A stretch of DNA of 64,000 bases from Sphingomonas sp. Leaf230. Its GTDB lineage: Bacteria; Pseudomonadota; Alphaproteobacteria; Sphingomonadales; Sphingomonadaceae. A model generated the notes under the pieces. That model was given only the letters and a program-made list of their open reading frames with translations, had not been told where the DNA came from and ran no database searches. Positions 33,025 through 42,066 of this stretch are shown one piece after another. The stretch spans positions 186,001-250,000 of the forward strand of contig NZ_LMKW01000001.1 of assembly GCF_001421745.1 (NCBI RefSeq), written 5' to 3'. A program made the position numbers and the translations under genes. Numbering within the stretch: the stretch's first letter is position 1; each line of letters opens with the position of its first letter.

Positions 33025-35952
33025 TCAAAGCCCCCACGACAGACGGATATACCCGAATTGCCCCGGCACGTCATAGGTGCTCGGGTCGTAGTTCGGTCCG
33101 GTGCAGCTGAAGCACGCCGGCGGGTCCTGGTTGAACACGTTGTTCACGCCGATCGTCAGCCCCAAGCGGTTTTCCAGCCAGCCCGGCGCCAGCGTAACCT
33201 GCACGTCGCCGTAGAAGGTGTTGTCGAGTGTCTTGCCGTCCGCTTCCTTCACGCTCTTGATGTAGCGACCGGTGAACGAGGCGCGGGCCATGCCGATGTC
33301 CCAGTCGAGGACCGCATTGCCCTTGAACTTCGGATAGGACTGCTCGGGCGACCCACGCGTCGTACCCTGGTAGTTGGTGGTGGTGAAGCCGACCGTCGCC
33401 GGGAAGCTCTCGGCGTATTTCAGCAGGATGTTACCGTTGAGCGAAAGCCCGAACGTCCCGGCCGAGGTCTGCGGCGAGCGATAGACCGCGGTGACGTCGA
33501 CGCCGCGGGTGCGGATGCCGCCGATGTTCTGCAACTGCGCGTTGATCCGCGAGATGATCCCGTTGGGCGTGCGGGAGATCGCCGCGCAGCTGAGGGCGTC
33601 CGCCGCCTGCGAACAGCGGCTGAGCGTCAGCGTCGCGTCGGTCGCCGCGATCGCGTCGTCGACCTTGATGTCGTAATAATTGCCCTCGATGCTCAGCTGG
33701 CTGGCGATCCCGCTGGTCCGTGCCCAGCTCGGCGCATACACCGCGCCGAACAGCCAGGTGCGCGACGTCTCGGGCTTCAACGCCTCATTGCCGCCGGTCA
33801 GTACGCTCAGCTGTCCGCCATTCGGTTCCTGATAGCTGCCGTTCGCGGGCACGCCGTTGGCGATGCAGTTGGCGCGGACGGTCGCGGACGACTGGAACGG
33901 CGATCCGGCGACGTTGGTGCAGGGATCGTCGATCGCGGCGTCGGACCGCGATGCCGCGCCGAACAGTTCGCCGATGCTCGGTGCGCGGAAGCCCTGTGCA
34001 TAGGACGCACGCAACAGCAGGTCGCTGAACGGCTTCCACAGGCCGCTGCCGGTATAGGTCGTGTTGCTGCCGCTGATCGAATAGTTCGAATGCCGCACTG
34101 CGCCGCCGATTTCGAGCGATTGGATGAGCGGCGTGTTGTGGATCAGCGGTACGCGCAACTCGGCATAGACTTCGTCCGAGTTGAAGTGCCCACGCGCCGG
34201 TTGCGCCGGGATATCGGCGCCGAGCCCGGCGGTGATCAGCGGATCGGGCGTGAAGCTGCCATATTGGACGCGGTGCTCATAGCCCGCGGCGAGACCCACG
34301 GCGCCGGCGGGAAGGTCGAACAGGTCGCCCGAGATATTGGCGGTATAGTCCTCCAGGCTCTGCGAACTGCGCGCACGCTCGTCGAACGCGATGAAGCCGA
34401 GCATCGCCGGCGTAACCGATCCTGCGCCACCGAAGATGTTGAACGGTACGCATGCCCCGGTGCAGTTCGCGACCGGGCCCAGCGCCTGGGCGAGATTGGC
34501 CGCGTTGATATTGCCGGTGAACAGCTGCTTGGCATCGTTGAAGCCGAGGACCGCATTCACGTCCCAGTAGAATTTGTGGCTGCCGACGTTGAACGAGCCA
34601 TCCAGCGTCGCGGTCGCCGACATCGTGTCGACGGTCTGCGAATAGGTCCGCTGGCCAGCCTCGACCAGACGACGACGCACTGTCGAATAGTTCGCCGGAC
34701 CATTGCCTGCGCCGCCCGCCGACAGCGTGTAGCCGAACGGATTGAAGGGGTTGGTCGCATCGACCGAGATCGTGTCGAGCAGGTTGCCGTTGCCAGCGTC
34801 CGGCCCGATCACCAGCGGCAGGAACGCCGCCTGGTTCTGCGAATTGCGTCGCGTGTAGTTCATCTTCACGCGCAGGTTCACGTTGTCCGTGAGTTCCTGC
34901 TTGGCGCTGACGAAGAAGCCGTAGCGCTCCGACGGGGTCAGGAAATAGTTGAACGGCGAGAAGTTGAAACGATCCGCGGGCGTGAATTCCTTGAAATCGC
35001 TGTTCGGGCCGGTCGGATTGGCGGCGTCGTAGCGTGGCCGCCCGAGGATAGGCGCCGACTTCAGCGTCAGGTTCCGGCCACCGACCTGGAAGAATCCGTT
35101 GGGTGTCGCGCCCGAACAGCCACCGATCGGCTCCTCGCAGGCGCGCTGGCCGGGATTGGGGAACTGCGAAATCTTTCGATCGCGCGTGCTGACCGCCTCC
35201 TGCTTCACGTAGCTGCCGCCGAACACCACGCTCGTCCGCGGCGCCTGGATGCCGTAGCTGACGTTATAGTCCTGCGTATGACCGTCGCCCTGCCGGAACG
35301 TGCCGAACTGCGCAGACGCCTTGAGGCCCTTTTGCTGCGACTTGGTGATGATGTTGACGACGCCGGCCAGCGCGTCCGATCCGTAGAGCGGCGACTGGCC
35401 CGACTGGAGGATTTCGATCCGCTCGATCGAGCCGACCTGGATCGTGTTGAGATCGACCGTCGAGGGAATGCCGCTCGCCGATGCGCCGTTGACGAAGCGA
35501 AGGCCGTCGACCAGCACCAGCGTTCGCTTGGCAGTCAGATAACGCAGGTCGATCTCGGCCGACCCTGCGCCAACGCCGCCACCGTCGGGCGGATTGCCGA
35601 TGTTACCCGAATTGTTGACCTTCGAATTGAGCCCGCCCGCCGCGCTCGGCAGCCGCTGGAGAACGTCGGCGACCGACGAAAGCCCGGTGCGCTGGATCGA
35701 CTGTGCATCGACCGTGACGACGGGGGAGGGCTGGTCGAGCGGACTGCGGCGGATGCGCGATCCGGTCACGACGATCTCATCTCCGCCAGCCTGGTCTACG
35801 GATGGATCGGCGGCCTGCACGCCCTCGGCGGCCGGTGTCGTCACCGCTTGTGCGAAGGCCGGCATCGCTGCGAGCATCGCCACCAATGCCAACCCGCTGG
35901 CGCCGGCATATTTGCTCGCGCCTGTGAACGTCTTGAACCCACGCTTCAACAT
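33025..35952 (-). CDS. TonB-dependent outer-membrane receptor
   Basis: A 975-residue receptor. The start is ATG 35952 (MLKRGFKTFTGASKYAG) with AAGGGGAAAA upstream; an ATG at 35982 is less likely. A signal peptide ends at AMPAFAQA. The TonB-box region is DEIVVTGSRI, then the plug (LDQPSPVVTVDAQSIQRTGL; SPLYGSDALAGVVNIITKSQ) and a 22-strand barrel ending in FGYIRLSWGL with a near-terminal aromatic. A four-Cys pair (CFSCTG near the C-terminus; CEEP/CSG mid-barrel) may form disulfides. The group with TGSRI plugs and long barrels often takes up peptides or plant-derived compounds in sphingomonads; the ligand here is unknown. Confidence 0.9.
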   Translation of the reverse strand: MLKRGFKTFTGASKYAGASGLALVAMLAAMPAFAQAVTTPAAEGVQAADPSVDQAGGDEIVVTGSRIRRSPLDQPSPVVTVDAQSIQRTGLSSVADVLQRLPSAAGGLNSKVNNSGNIGNPPDGGGVGAGSAEIDLRYLTAKRTLVLVDGLRFVNGASASGIPSTVDLNTIQVGSIERIEILQSGQSPLYGSDALAGVVNIITKSQQKGLKASAQFGTFRQGDGHTQDYNVSYGIQAPRTSVVFGGSYVKQEAVSTRDRKISQFPNPGQRACEEPIGGCSGATPNGFFQVGGRNLTLKSAPILGRPRYDAANPTGPNSDFKEFTPADRFNFSPFNYFLTPSERYGFFVSAKQELTDNVNLRVKMNYTRRNSQNQAAFLPLVIGPDAGNGNLLDTISVDATNPFNPFGYTLSAGGAGNGPANYSTVRRRLVEAGQRTYSQTVDTMSATATLDGSFNVGSHKFYWDVNAVLGFNDAKQLFTGNINAANLAQALGPVANCTGACVPFNIFGGAGSVTPAMLGFIAFDERARSSQSLEDYTANISGDLFDLPAGAVGLAAGYEHRVQYGSFTPDPLITAGLGADIPAQPARGHFNSDEVYAELRVPLIHNTPLIQSLEIGGAVRHSNYSISGSNTTYTGSGLWKPFSDLLLRASYAQGFRAPSIGELFGAASRSDAAIDDPCTNVAGSPFQSSATVRANCIANGVPANGSYQEPNGGQLSVLTGGNEALKPETSRTWLFGAVYAPSWARTSGIASQLSIEGNYYDIKVDDAIAATDATLTLSRCSQAADALSCAAISRTPNGIISRINAQLQNIGGIRTRGVDVTAVYRSPQTSAGTFGLSLNGNILLKYAESFPATVGFTTTNYQGTTRGSPEQSYPKFKGNAVLDWDIGMARASFTGRYIKSVKEADGKTLDNTFYGDVQVTLAPGWLENRLGLTIGVNNVFNQDPPACFSCTGPNYDPSTYDVPGQFGYIRLSWGL

Positions 35953-36050
35953 TTTTCCCCTTGTCCGCGCCCCAGCAAACATCCGCTCTCTTATCTTATG
36001 TGTGCGAATGATGGCTCAGGGGCGTAACGAAGCAAGGGAAGATTGCGTGA

Positions 36051-36069
36051 TGCGACAATTTTGTTGCGA
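36051..36069. promoter_or_regulatory. Inverted repeat upstream of the TonB receptor
   Basis: TGCGACAA and TTGTTGCGA form an imperfect dyad around TTT, about 100 bases before the receptor start in the gap shared with the pncB 3' end. It could be an operator, but no regulator can be named. Confidence 0.3.
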
Positions 36070-36107
36070 TATGTGTCCCGCGTGTTGCGCGCAGGACACG
36101 CAGGTGA

Positions 36108-37412
36108 TCAGACCAAAACGGGTGCCGCAGCGCGGTCCGCTTCCCCGAATACGCGCAGATACCGTGTGATCTCCGAGGGTTCTCCGGTCGCCTTCGCCGA
36201 ATTGTCGGACAGTTTTACCGCCGGCCGGCCATTCGCTTCGATTACCTTGCAGACCAGCGAGATCGGCTCGAGCGCGGCCGCACCGTCGGGATCGCAGCCG
36301 CGGAAGTCGTTGGTCAGGTTGGTCCCCCAGCCAAAGCTCATCCGCACGCGGCCGTGAAAATGGCGATAGGTCTGCTCGATCGTGTCGATGTCCATACCGT
36401 CGGAGAAGATCAGCAGCTTGGTCTTGGGATCGACACCCTGCTGCTCCCACCAGCGGATGATCTGCTCGCCACCCGCGATCGGTGGCGCGCTGTCGGGACG
36501 GAAGCCGGTCCATTCCGCCAGCCAATGCGGTGCGTTGCGCAGGAACGCAGTCGTCCCGAACGCATCGGGGAGGGCGATCAGTAGATTGCCGTTATAATGT
36601 TGCCGCCAATGCTCGAGCACGCGGTACGGCGCTTCGGCGAGGTCTGCGTCGCTGTCGGCCAGCGCGGCGGTCACCATCGGCAGTTCGTGCGCGTTCGTCC
36701 CGATCGCCTCGAGGTCGGCGTCCATCGCCAGCAGCACGTTCGAGGTACCGATAAAGCGGTCGCCGAGCCCTTCCTTCAGCGCCTCGACGCACCAGCGCTG
36801 CCACAGGAAGCCGTGCCGGCGCCGCGTGCCGAAGTCCGACAGCACGAGGTCGGGCAGTTCGCGCAATCGCTCGACCTTCTCCCACAGTTTTGCCTTGGCG
36901 CGCGCGTAGACGATGTCGAGCGCGAACCGGCCGCGGTCACGCAGGGCCGCGCGGGATTTCAGCTCGTTGATGATGGTCAGCGCAGGGATTTCCCACATCG
37001 TCGTGTGAGTCCAAGGCCCCTCGAAATGCAGCTCATACTGCCCATCGACTTTCCGCAGGTCGTAGGCGGGTAGCTGGAACTCGGCGAGCCAGGCGAGGAA
37101 CTCGGGCCCGAACATCTTCTGCTTGCCGTAGAAGCTGTTGCCCGCGAGCCAGATAAGCTCCTTTTTCGCGAACCGCAGCGTCCGCGCATGATCCAGTTGC
37201 GCGCGCAGTTCGTCCTCGTCAACGATCTCTGCGAGCCGCACCGTCTTGGTCCGGTTGATGAGCGCGAAGGTGGCGTTGACGTCGGGATAGGCCTGCCGGA
37301 TCATCTGCAACATCAGCAGCTTGTAGAAATCGGTATCGAGCAGGCTGCGGACGATCGGATCGAGCCGGAAATTGTGATTGTACGTCCGGGTGGCGATATC
37401 GGTCACGGCCAT
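36108..37412 (-). CDS. pncB: Nicotinate phosphoribosyltransferase
   Basis: A 434-residue enzyme of NAD salvage, joining nicotinate and PRPP with ATP hydrolysis. The start is ATG 37412 ([15 protein letters not shown]) with AGGAG upstream. Typical motifs: [20 protein letters not shown] at the N-terminus, [24 protein letters not shown] and [14 protein letters not shown], then [11 protein letters not shown]. Length is normal. It is divergent from pncA with an 82-base shared gap, so nicotinamide deamidation and nicotinate use are encoded side by side. Confidence 0.94.
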   Translation of the reverse strand: MAVTDIATRTYNHNFRLDPIVRSLLDTDFYKLLMLQMIRQAYPDVNATFALINRTKTVRLAEIVDEDELRAQLDHARTLRFAKKELIWLAGNSFYGKQKMFGPEFLAWLAEFQLPAYDLRKVDGQYELHFEGPWTHTTMWEIPALTIINELKSRAALRDRGRFALDIVYARAKAKLWEKVERLRELPDLVLSDFGTRRRHGFLWQRWCVEALKEGLGDRFIGTSNVLLAMDADLEAIGTNAHELPMVTAALADSDADLAEAPYRVLEHWRQHYNGNLLIALPDAFGTTAFLRNAPHWLAEWTGFRPDSAPPIAGGEQIIRWWEQQGVDPKTKLLIFSDGMDIDTIEQTYRHFHGRVRMSFGWGTNLTNDFRGCDPDGAAALEPISLVCKVIEANGRPAVKLSDNSAKATGEPSEITRYLRVFGEADRAAAPVLV

Positions 37413-37494
37413 GCGCGTGGGCTCCTGCGTTGCGTGGGGGCCGGGTGTCCGAGAAGACGCGTTTGTGTCAAGCAGCGGGCAAGGGAGATGGGCG

Positions 37495-38109
37495 ATGGCG
37501 CGGTTCGTGGTCGTGGTGGATACGCAGTGGGATTTCATGGCGGGCGAGGGCGCGCTGAGCGTGGTGGGGGCCGACGCACTGGTCGCGCCGATGCAGTCGT
37601 GGCTGTCGGCTCTCACGCCTGACGAGGTTGCCGGCGTCCTGTTCACGTTCGACACGCATTTCGTCGAGACCTACGCCGCGTCGCCCGAGGCGCAGATGTT
37701 TCCGATCCACTGCGTGCGGGGGACGCGAGGGTGGGGCAACATGCTCGACGTCGCGCTGGTCGACGCGGCGATCCCGGCGTGGCGGATCGAGAAGGGCGTG
37801 TTCGACATGTGGGCCGAACCGGGGCTTGCGATCGAGGATGCGCGGGATGCCAAGCGGCCGACTATTGAGCGCGAGGCTTTTTTCGCGGCGTTGGCGGCAA
37901 GTGGCGTTACGGAGGTCACGGTAATCGGGGTTGCGGCGGATTACTGCGTCCGTTGGGCGGTCGATGGACTGCTCGCGCGGGGGTTCGTGGTGACCGTTCC
38001 GGCGGGCCTCACGCGCGGTATCGAGCGACAGATCGACGCGGTTGCGGCGGAAGATTTCGCGGGGGCGGGGCTGATCGTCGAACGCGCCAGTACGCCGAAC
38101 GCAGCGTAA
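37495..38109 (+). CDS. pncA: Nicotinamidase (isochorismatase-fold cysteine hydrolase)
   Basis: A 204-residue enzyme deamidating nicotinamide to nicotinate. Catalytic residues can be placed: Asp in VVDTQWDFM, Lys in WRIEKG, and the nucleophile Cys in [12 protein letters not shown]. The FDTHF and FPIHCVRGT region should provide metal ligands (Asp/His). AAGGGAG precedes the start. With pncB divergent, the pair rebuilds NAD from nicotinamide. A family A repeat begins immediately after the stop. Confidence 0.88.
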   Translation: MARFVVVVDTQWDFMAGEGALSVVGADALVAPMQSWLSALTPDEVAGVLFTFDTHFVETYAASPEAQMFPIHCVRGTRGWGNMLDVALVDAAIPAWRIEKGVFDMWAEPGLAIEDARDAKRPTIEREAFFAALAASGVTEVTVIGVAADYCVRWAVDGLLARGFVVTVPAGLTRGIERQIDAVAAEDFAGAGLIVERASTPNAA

Positions 38110-38111
38110 GA

Positions 38112-38167
38112 TTGTTCTCCCGCGAAAGCGGGAGCCCAGGCTGGGTCCCCGCCTTCGCGGGGAAACA
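38112..38167. repeat. Palindromic repeat, family A copy 3
   Basis: TTGTTCTCCCGCGAAAGCGG...GAGCCCAGG and CTGGGTCCCCGCCTTCGCGG...GGAAACA, nearly the same as the copy at 7551-7606. It starts three bases after pncA and ends before the convergent GH130 gene. Confidence 0.82.
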
Positions 38168-38196
38168 TGCTAGTGCAGACCGCCGGTCGGCTCGAC

Positions 38197-39492
38197 TCAC
38201 GCCATTGCCGCAAGCAGTCGCCCGACATCCACCGTCGCGAACGAGGCGAAGTTGTCCGCCACCCCGAACGGCAGCAATAGCGTGCGATCGTGGACGATCC
38301 CGCCGCAGCTATACACGACGTTCGGCACATAACCGTCGCGTTCGGTTGGGCTCGGCACGATCAGCGGATCGGTCATTCGCGCGAGCAATTTGGTCGGGTC
38401 GGTCTTGTCGAGCAGGCATGCGCCGATGCAGTAATTACGGACGCTGCCAACGCCGTGGGTCAGCACCAGCCAGCCCTCCTCGATTTCGATCGGCGATCCG
38501 CAATTGCCCATCTGGATGAATTCCCACGGCCATTTCGGCTCGACGATCTTGGTGCCGCCGTCCCAGGTCAGCAGGTCGTCCGAGGTCAGGTACCAGATGT
38601 TCTCGTTATCCTGCCGCCCGAGCATCGCATAGCGCCCGTCGATCTTGCGTGGGAACAGCGCCATGCCCTTGGTCGCCGATACCGCGCCGCGCATCGGCTG
38701 CATCTCGAATGTCTTGAAGTCCTCGCCGCGGAGTAGTTCGCAGCGCGCTTCCGAGCCGCTGAACGCGGTATAGGTGCCCAAGTAATGCACCTCGCCTTCG
38801 TCCTCGAACCGAACGAGCCGCAGGTCCTCGATCCCCTGATGCTGGCTCGGCAGGATCGGAAAGATCACCGTCTCCGACAATTCGCGACTGCCTCCACATT
38901 CCAGTCGGGTGGGACCGCCATCGGTCGCGCCCTGATCGGTCGGTGTGACCCGCGGCGGCACCGCGGTCTGGCTCGCGGGATCGACCGAGAAACCGTCGTC
39001 GGGCGACCAACTCCCGGTGCGGAACGTCACCGACGAGACATGGCCTTCGCCGATCCCGCGTAGCGACAGGATGAAGCGCAGGCCGCCTTCGGGGGCGTTG
39101 GCTTGATCGGGGTCGAGCACCATGCTCGGGTTGAACAGGGCGGCGGCCTCGAACGAATATTCGCCGCTCAGATAGGCGCCGACCAGCAGTTTCTGGTCGG
39201 TGTCGATTTTGCGCGGGTCCTTCAGCACCGCCATGATCTCGCCGAACCGGTGCAGGAGAAGCTCGTCGACATCGCGGTGGCGTTCGTCGAGCGACTCCAT
39301 CACGCGACGACGCTCGGCGCGAAGTTCGTCGGGCGACAGCGACAGAACTCGGTCGATCACGCGGACGGCGCGGGGGTGGCCATCGACCTTGAACGCGCCG
39401 GGATATTCGATGTTGAACGGCCTGATCACGGTCCGCGATGGGTCGGGCCGCAACTGGATATTGGAAAAGGCGACGAGTTCGGCTTCAGCCAT
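38197..39492 (-). CDS. Glycoside hydrolase family 130 phosphorylase
   Basis: A 431-residue GH130 protein (beta-mannoside phosphorylase family), five-bladed propeller. Motifs include FNPSMVLDPDQ near residue 119, QGIEDLRLVRFEDEGEVHYL (with the conserved ED and R), GKGMALFPRKIDGRY-like (TKGMALFPRKIDGRYAMLGR), GNCGSPIEIEEGWLVLTHGV and YVPNVVYSCGGI. TGGAG precedes the ATG. The family phosphorolyses beta-1,2 or 1,4-mannosides, giving mannose 1-phosphate. No mannan transporters or mannosidases are adjacent, so the natural substrate is open. No signal peptide, hence cytoplasmic. Confidence 0.88.
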   Translation of the reverse strand: MAEAELVAFSNIQLRPDPSRTVIRPFNIEYPGAFKVDGHPRAVRVIDRVLSLSPDELRAERRRVMESLDERHRDVDELLLHRFGEIMAVLKDPRKIDTDQKLLVGAYLSGEYSFEAAALFNPSMVLDPDQANAPEGGLRFILSLRGIGEGHVSSVTFRTGSWSPDDGFSVDPASQTAVPPRVTPTDQGATDGGPTRLECGGSRELSETVIFPILPSQHQGIEDLRLVRFEDEGEVHYLGTYTAFSGSEARCELLRGEDFKTFEMQPMRGAVSATKGMALFPRKIDGRYAMLGRQDNENIWYLTSDDLLTWDGGTKIVEPKWPWEFIQMGNCGSPIEIEEGWLVLTHGVGSVRNYCIGACLLDKTDPTKLLARMTDPLIVPSPTERDGYVPNVVYSCGGIVHDRTLLLPFGVADNFASFATVDVGRLLAAMA

Positions 39493-39692
39493 GGTCGGCT
39501 CCAGGTGACGCGCTGTCGTCGCGTCGAAACGAACGCCACGACACCGCGAGGGGTACCCGGCACTGAACGCCGAAACCGCCGCCTTGGCTACATGAATTCA
39601 GTGTCACGCGCGGCTGCCGAAACACCGCGGAAAACTTCACCTGTCACACCGCCAGCTCGATCATTCGACGACCGGTGCACGAAGGAAGCGGT

Positions 39693-39869
39693 ATGCAGGC
39701 TCAACCATCACGACCCGGCAATTGTGCGATCGGCCGCCACGTGCCGCGATCCCGGCACCGCGACGTGAAGGGGGAGCCGATCCAGCGTTCCGCCTGCCGT
39801 TGCTGCGGCGCGGCGATCGTCAAGTCCGCGGTCAGTCGTCGCTGGATCGTGTCGGGCATGCTCGGCTGA
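39693..39869 (+). CDS. Small protein with Cys-rich (zinc-ribbon-like) motif
   Basis: A 58-residue product; ATG 39693 follows GAAGGAAG at a good distance. The C-terminal half (GEPIQRSACRCCGAAIVKS, then AVSRRWIVSGMLG) carries CRCCG. The frame is coding-like and ends just before the EF-hand gene. One Cys motif alone is too few for a full zinc site unless it dimerises or uses the upstream Cys and His (NCAIGRH). No family named. It lies in an otherwise empty 396-base gap between the GH130 and EF-hand genes. Confidence 0.5.
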   Translation: MQAQPSRPGNCAIGRHVPRSRHRDVKGEPIQRSACRCCGAAIVKSAVSRRWIVSGMLG

Positions 39870-39888
39870 TTAGACGTCGCCCTTAGCG

Positions 39889-40608
39889 TCAGGGGTCGCG
39901 ACGTTCCGGAGGCGGGACGGTCGGTTCGTCCGAGCCGTTCCGCCACGTCTCGCCGCCCGCGCGTGGGAGTTCGCCGTGGGTCAGCGTGCCGTCGTGGTTC
40001 CGGTCGAGCGCGGCGAAGCGCGTTGCCGCAGCCTTGGCAAACTCGCCTGAATCGATGCCGCGGTTCAGGTTCGCATCGGCGGCGATCACCGGCTCCGGCA
40101 AGTCGAAGAAGCCGTAGCGCGCGGCGCCGATGCGTTCGTGGACGGCGGTGGCGCCCTTCTTCCTGTCGCCATTGCCGAACTGCATGCCCTGGCCGCCAGA
40201 CCCGCCGCCACCTCGTCCGCGTCCGCCACGGCCGCGCTCGCCACCTTCGGACCTTGGCCCACGGCCGCCCGACGCCACGCGGATTTCCGGCACCAGGACG
40301 TTCTCGTAATAGGCAATGTCGTCGGGATCGATCTCGCCGTCCTTGCCGCGATCGAGCACGGCGAAGAAACGCGCGGCATCATGCTGGAATTCAGCCATCG
40401 TGATCCGCCCGTCGCCATCGGTATCGGCGTCCGCGAACCACAGGTCCTGCGCCGCGCCCGGCTTCAGCGACGCGCGGAACGGTTCGCCCATCGGACTGAT
40501 GAACAACTGACCGCGCCCATGCGCCGGACCATGTCCGCCATGCGGCCGCGGGGTCTGCGTGGCACATCCGGCCAGCGCGGCGACGAGGCCGATATAAAGG
40601 ATACGCAT
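39889..40608 (-). CDS. EF-hand calcium-binding lipoprotein
   Basis: A 239-residue protein; ATG 40608 has GGGAG upstream. The lipoprotein signal ends in LVAALAGC. Four EF-hand-like loops are visible: DADTDGDGRITMAEF, DRGKDGEIDPDDI, DANLNRGIDSGEF and DRNHDGTLTHGEL. Between loops 2 and 3 lies a strikingly Arg/Gly-rich linker (GGERGRGGRGRGGGGSGGQG). The first and last loops have full calcium-ligand spacing; the third is degenerate. Role probably periplasmic calcium sensing or buffering. It is next to a two-component system on the same strand, but no functional link is shown. Confidence 0.82.
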   Translation of the reverse strand: MRILYIGLVAALAGCATQTPRPHGGHGPAHGRGQLFISPMGEPFRASLKPGAAQDLWFADADTDGDGRITMAEFQHDAARFFAVLDRGKDGEIDPDDIAYYENVLVPEIRVASGGRGPRSEGGERGRGGRGRGGGGSGGQGMQFGNGDRKKGATAVHERIGAARYGFFDLPEPVIAADANLNRGIDSGEFAKAAATRFAALDRNHDGTLTHGELPRAGGETWRNGSDEPTVPPPERRDP

Positions 40609-40686
40609 GCAATCTCCCGAAATACCGTGATGTCCGTCTGACACGGCGATCGTTGCCGCGATGTTTCGGCTGCCCGCTTCAGCAGT

Positions 40687-42066
40687 TCAGATCGGCAACG
40701 TCACGCGCGCGAGCAACCCGACGCCCGGGCGGTTCTCGATCGTCGCATCGCCACCATGCGCGCGCGCCACCGCGCGGACGCTGGCGAGGCCAAGCCCGCT
40801 GCCGCCCGTGTCGCGGTTGCGCGATTGCTCGGCGCGGAAGAACGGCTCGAATGCGCGGGCGAGATCGGCGGGCGCCATGCCCGGACCGGAGTCGCATACC
40901 TCGACGATCGCGACCCAGCCCTCGCGGCGCACTTCCACCTCGGCATGGCCGGCATATTTGACCGCGTTGCCGACCAGGTTCGCGAGCAGCGCCTTCAACG
41001 ACGGAGCATCGCCCTCCAGCGCGAGTGGGTCGCCCGGAAGCAACGCCACCGCATCGCCGCGATCGGCAAAATCATCCGCGACGCTTTCGGCCAGCGACCG
41101 GAGATCGAGCCGCTGGCGGCGGACATGCCGGGTCATGTCGCGGACGAACGCCATCGCCGAACCGATCCGCTCGCTCATCTCCTTGATATCGCCTTCGCTC
41201 GCCGCGCGGATATCGTCGGGCGCCTTTTCAAGCCGCAGCGATAGCCGCATCAATGGCGTCCGCAAATCATGTGCAACCGCGGCGATCAGAGTCGTCCGAT
41301 CCTCGACATAGCGGTTCAGCCGTTCCTGCATCAGGTTGAACGCGGTGGCCGCTTCGGCGATCTCGGGCGGGCCGACGATCGGCAGCGGTTCGGCGCGCGG
41401 ATCACGACCGAGACGCTCGGCGGCGGCGGCGAACAGCGCGATCGGCTTCACCACGCGCCGCGCCATTACCCATGCCACGGCCGCGGCGACGATCATCGCG
41501 ACCAGGAACCACAGCACGATCCGCATCCGCCACGGGCCGATCGTGGTGTGCGTCGGCCGGATCACGCGCCACCGGCCGCTCGGCGTCTCGATCGACACGA
41601 CGAACGGGCCGAACAGCGCATTGTCGAATGATTGCGGCACATGCCCCGAACGGCCCATGCCCATCGGCAGCGGCGGCCTTAGCGCGCCCGCGAACAGCGG
41701 CATCGCCGACCGTTCGGTTTCGACGGTCACCTTGGTCCGCACCAGTCCGAGATCGGCGGCAATCGACTCGGCGAGCCGAGCGTCGCGCGGATTGTCGGTC
41801 GGGTGGGGTGGGCCGGTGGCAATCTCGACCTTCAACTGACTGGTCGAATCGCGTCCCGTCCGTGCGACGGCGGCGACGCGGTTGGCGGTGAAGATCTGCG
41901 GGCGGGGCGGGGGCATCAGCAACACGATCGCGAAGTTCAGGATCTGGACGAGCAGCACGGTCGTCAGCCCCAGCACGAAGATGCGCAGGAACATCGGCCA
42001 GGATTGCTGCGGGTTGCGCCGTATTGGCAGGTCGATCTTGCCGGCCGTCGGCGTCGGCTGGCGCAT
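40687..42066 (-). CDS. Sensor histidine kinase, EnvZ/OmpR-system type
   Basis: A 459-residue membrane kinase. Two transmembrane helices (IFVLGLTTVLLVQILNFAIV, about residues 28-48; WFLVAMIVAAAVAWVMA, about 185-202) flank a periplasmic sensor. A HAMP domain follows, then HisKA with AAVAHDLRTPLMRL (His near residue 260), N-box LVGNAVKYA, G1 DSGPGMAP and G2 GSGLGLASVRA. The start is ATG 42066, sharing TGATG with the response-regulator stop; a GTG at 42069 is an alternative. The overlap means it is translated with the regulator upstream. The signal is unknown. Confidence 0.92.
   Translation of the reverse strand: MRQPTPTAGKIDLPIRRNPQQSWPMFLRIFVLGLTTVLLVQILNFAIVLLMPPPRPQIFTANRVAAVARTGRDSTSQLKVEIATGPPHPTDNPRDARLAESIAADLGLVRTKVTVETERSAMPLFAGALRPPLPMGMGRSGHVPQSFDNALFGPFVVSIETPSGRWRVIRPTHTTIGPWRMRIVLWFLVAMIVAAAVAWVMARRVVKPIALFAAAAERLGRDPRAEPLPIVGPPEIAEAATAFNLMQERLNRYVEDRTTLIAAVAHDLRTPLMRLSLRLEKAPDDIRAASEGDIKEMSERIGSAMAFVRDMTRHVRRQRLDLRSLAESVADDFADRGDAVALLPGDPLALEGDAPSLKALLANLVGNAVKYAGHAEVEVRREGWVAIVEVCDSGPGMAPADLARAFEPFFRAEQSRNRDTGGSGLGLASVRAVARAHGGDATIENRPGVGLLARVTLPI

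Noticed and set aside
33058-36027. 989-codon open frame on the plus strand
   Set aside because: It is the exact antisense of the TonB receptor gene, has Arg/Gly/Asp-rich composition and no domain; the minus-strand receptor has full motifs.
7551-38167. CRISPR array
   Set aside because: The recurring palindromes occur singly, far apart and without regular spacers or cas genes.
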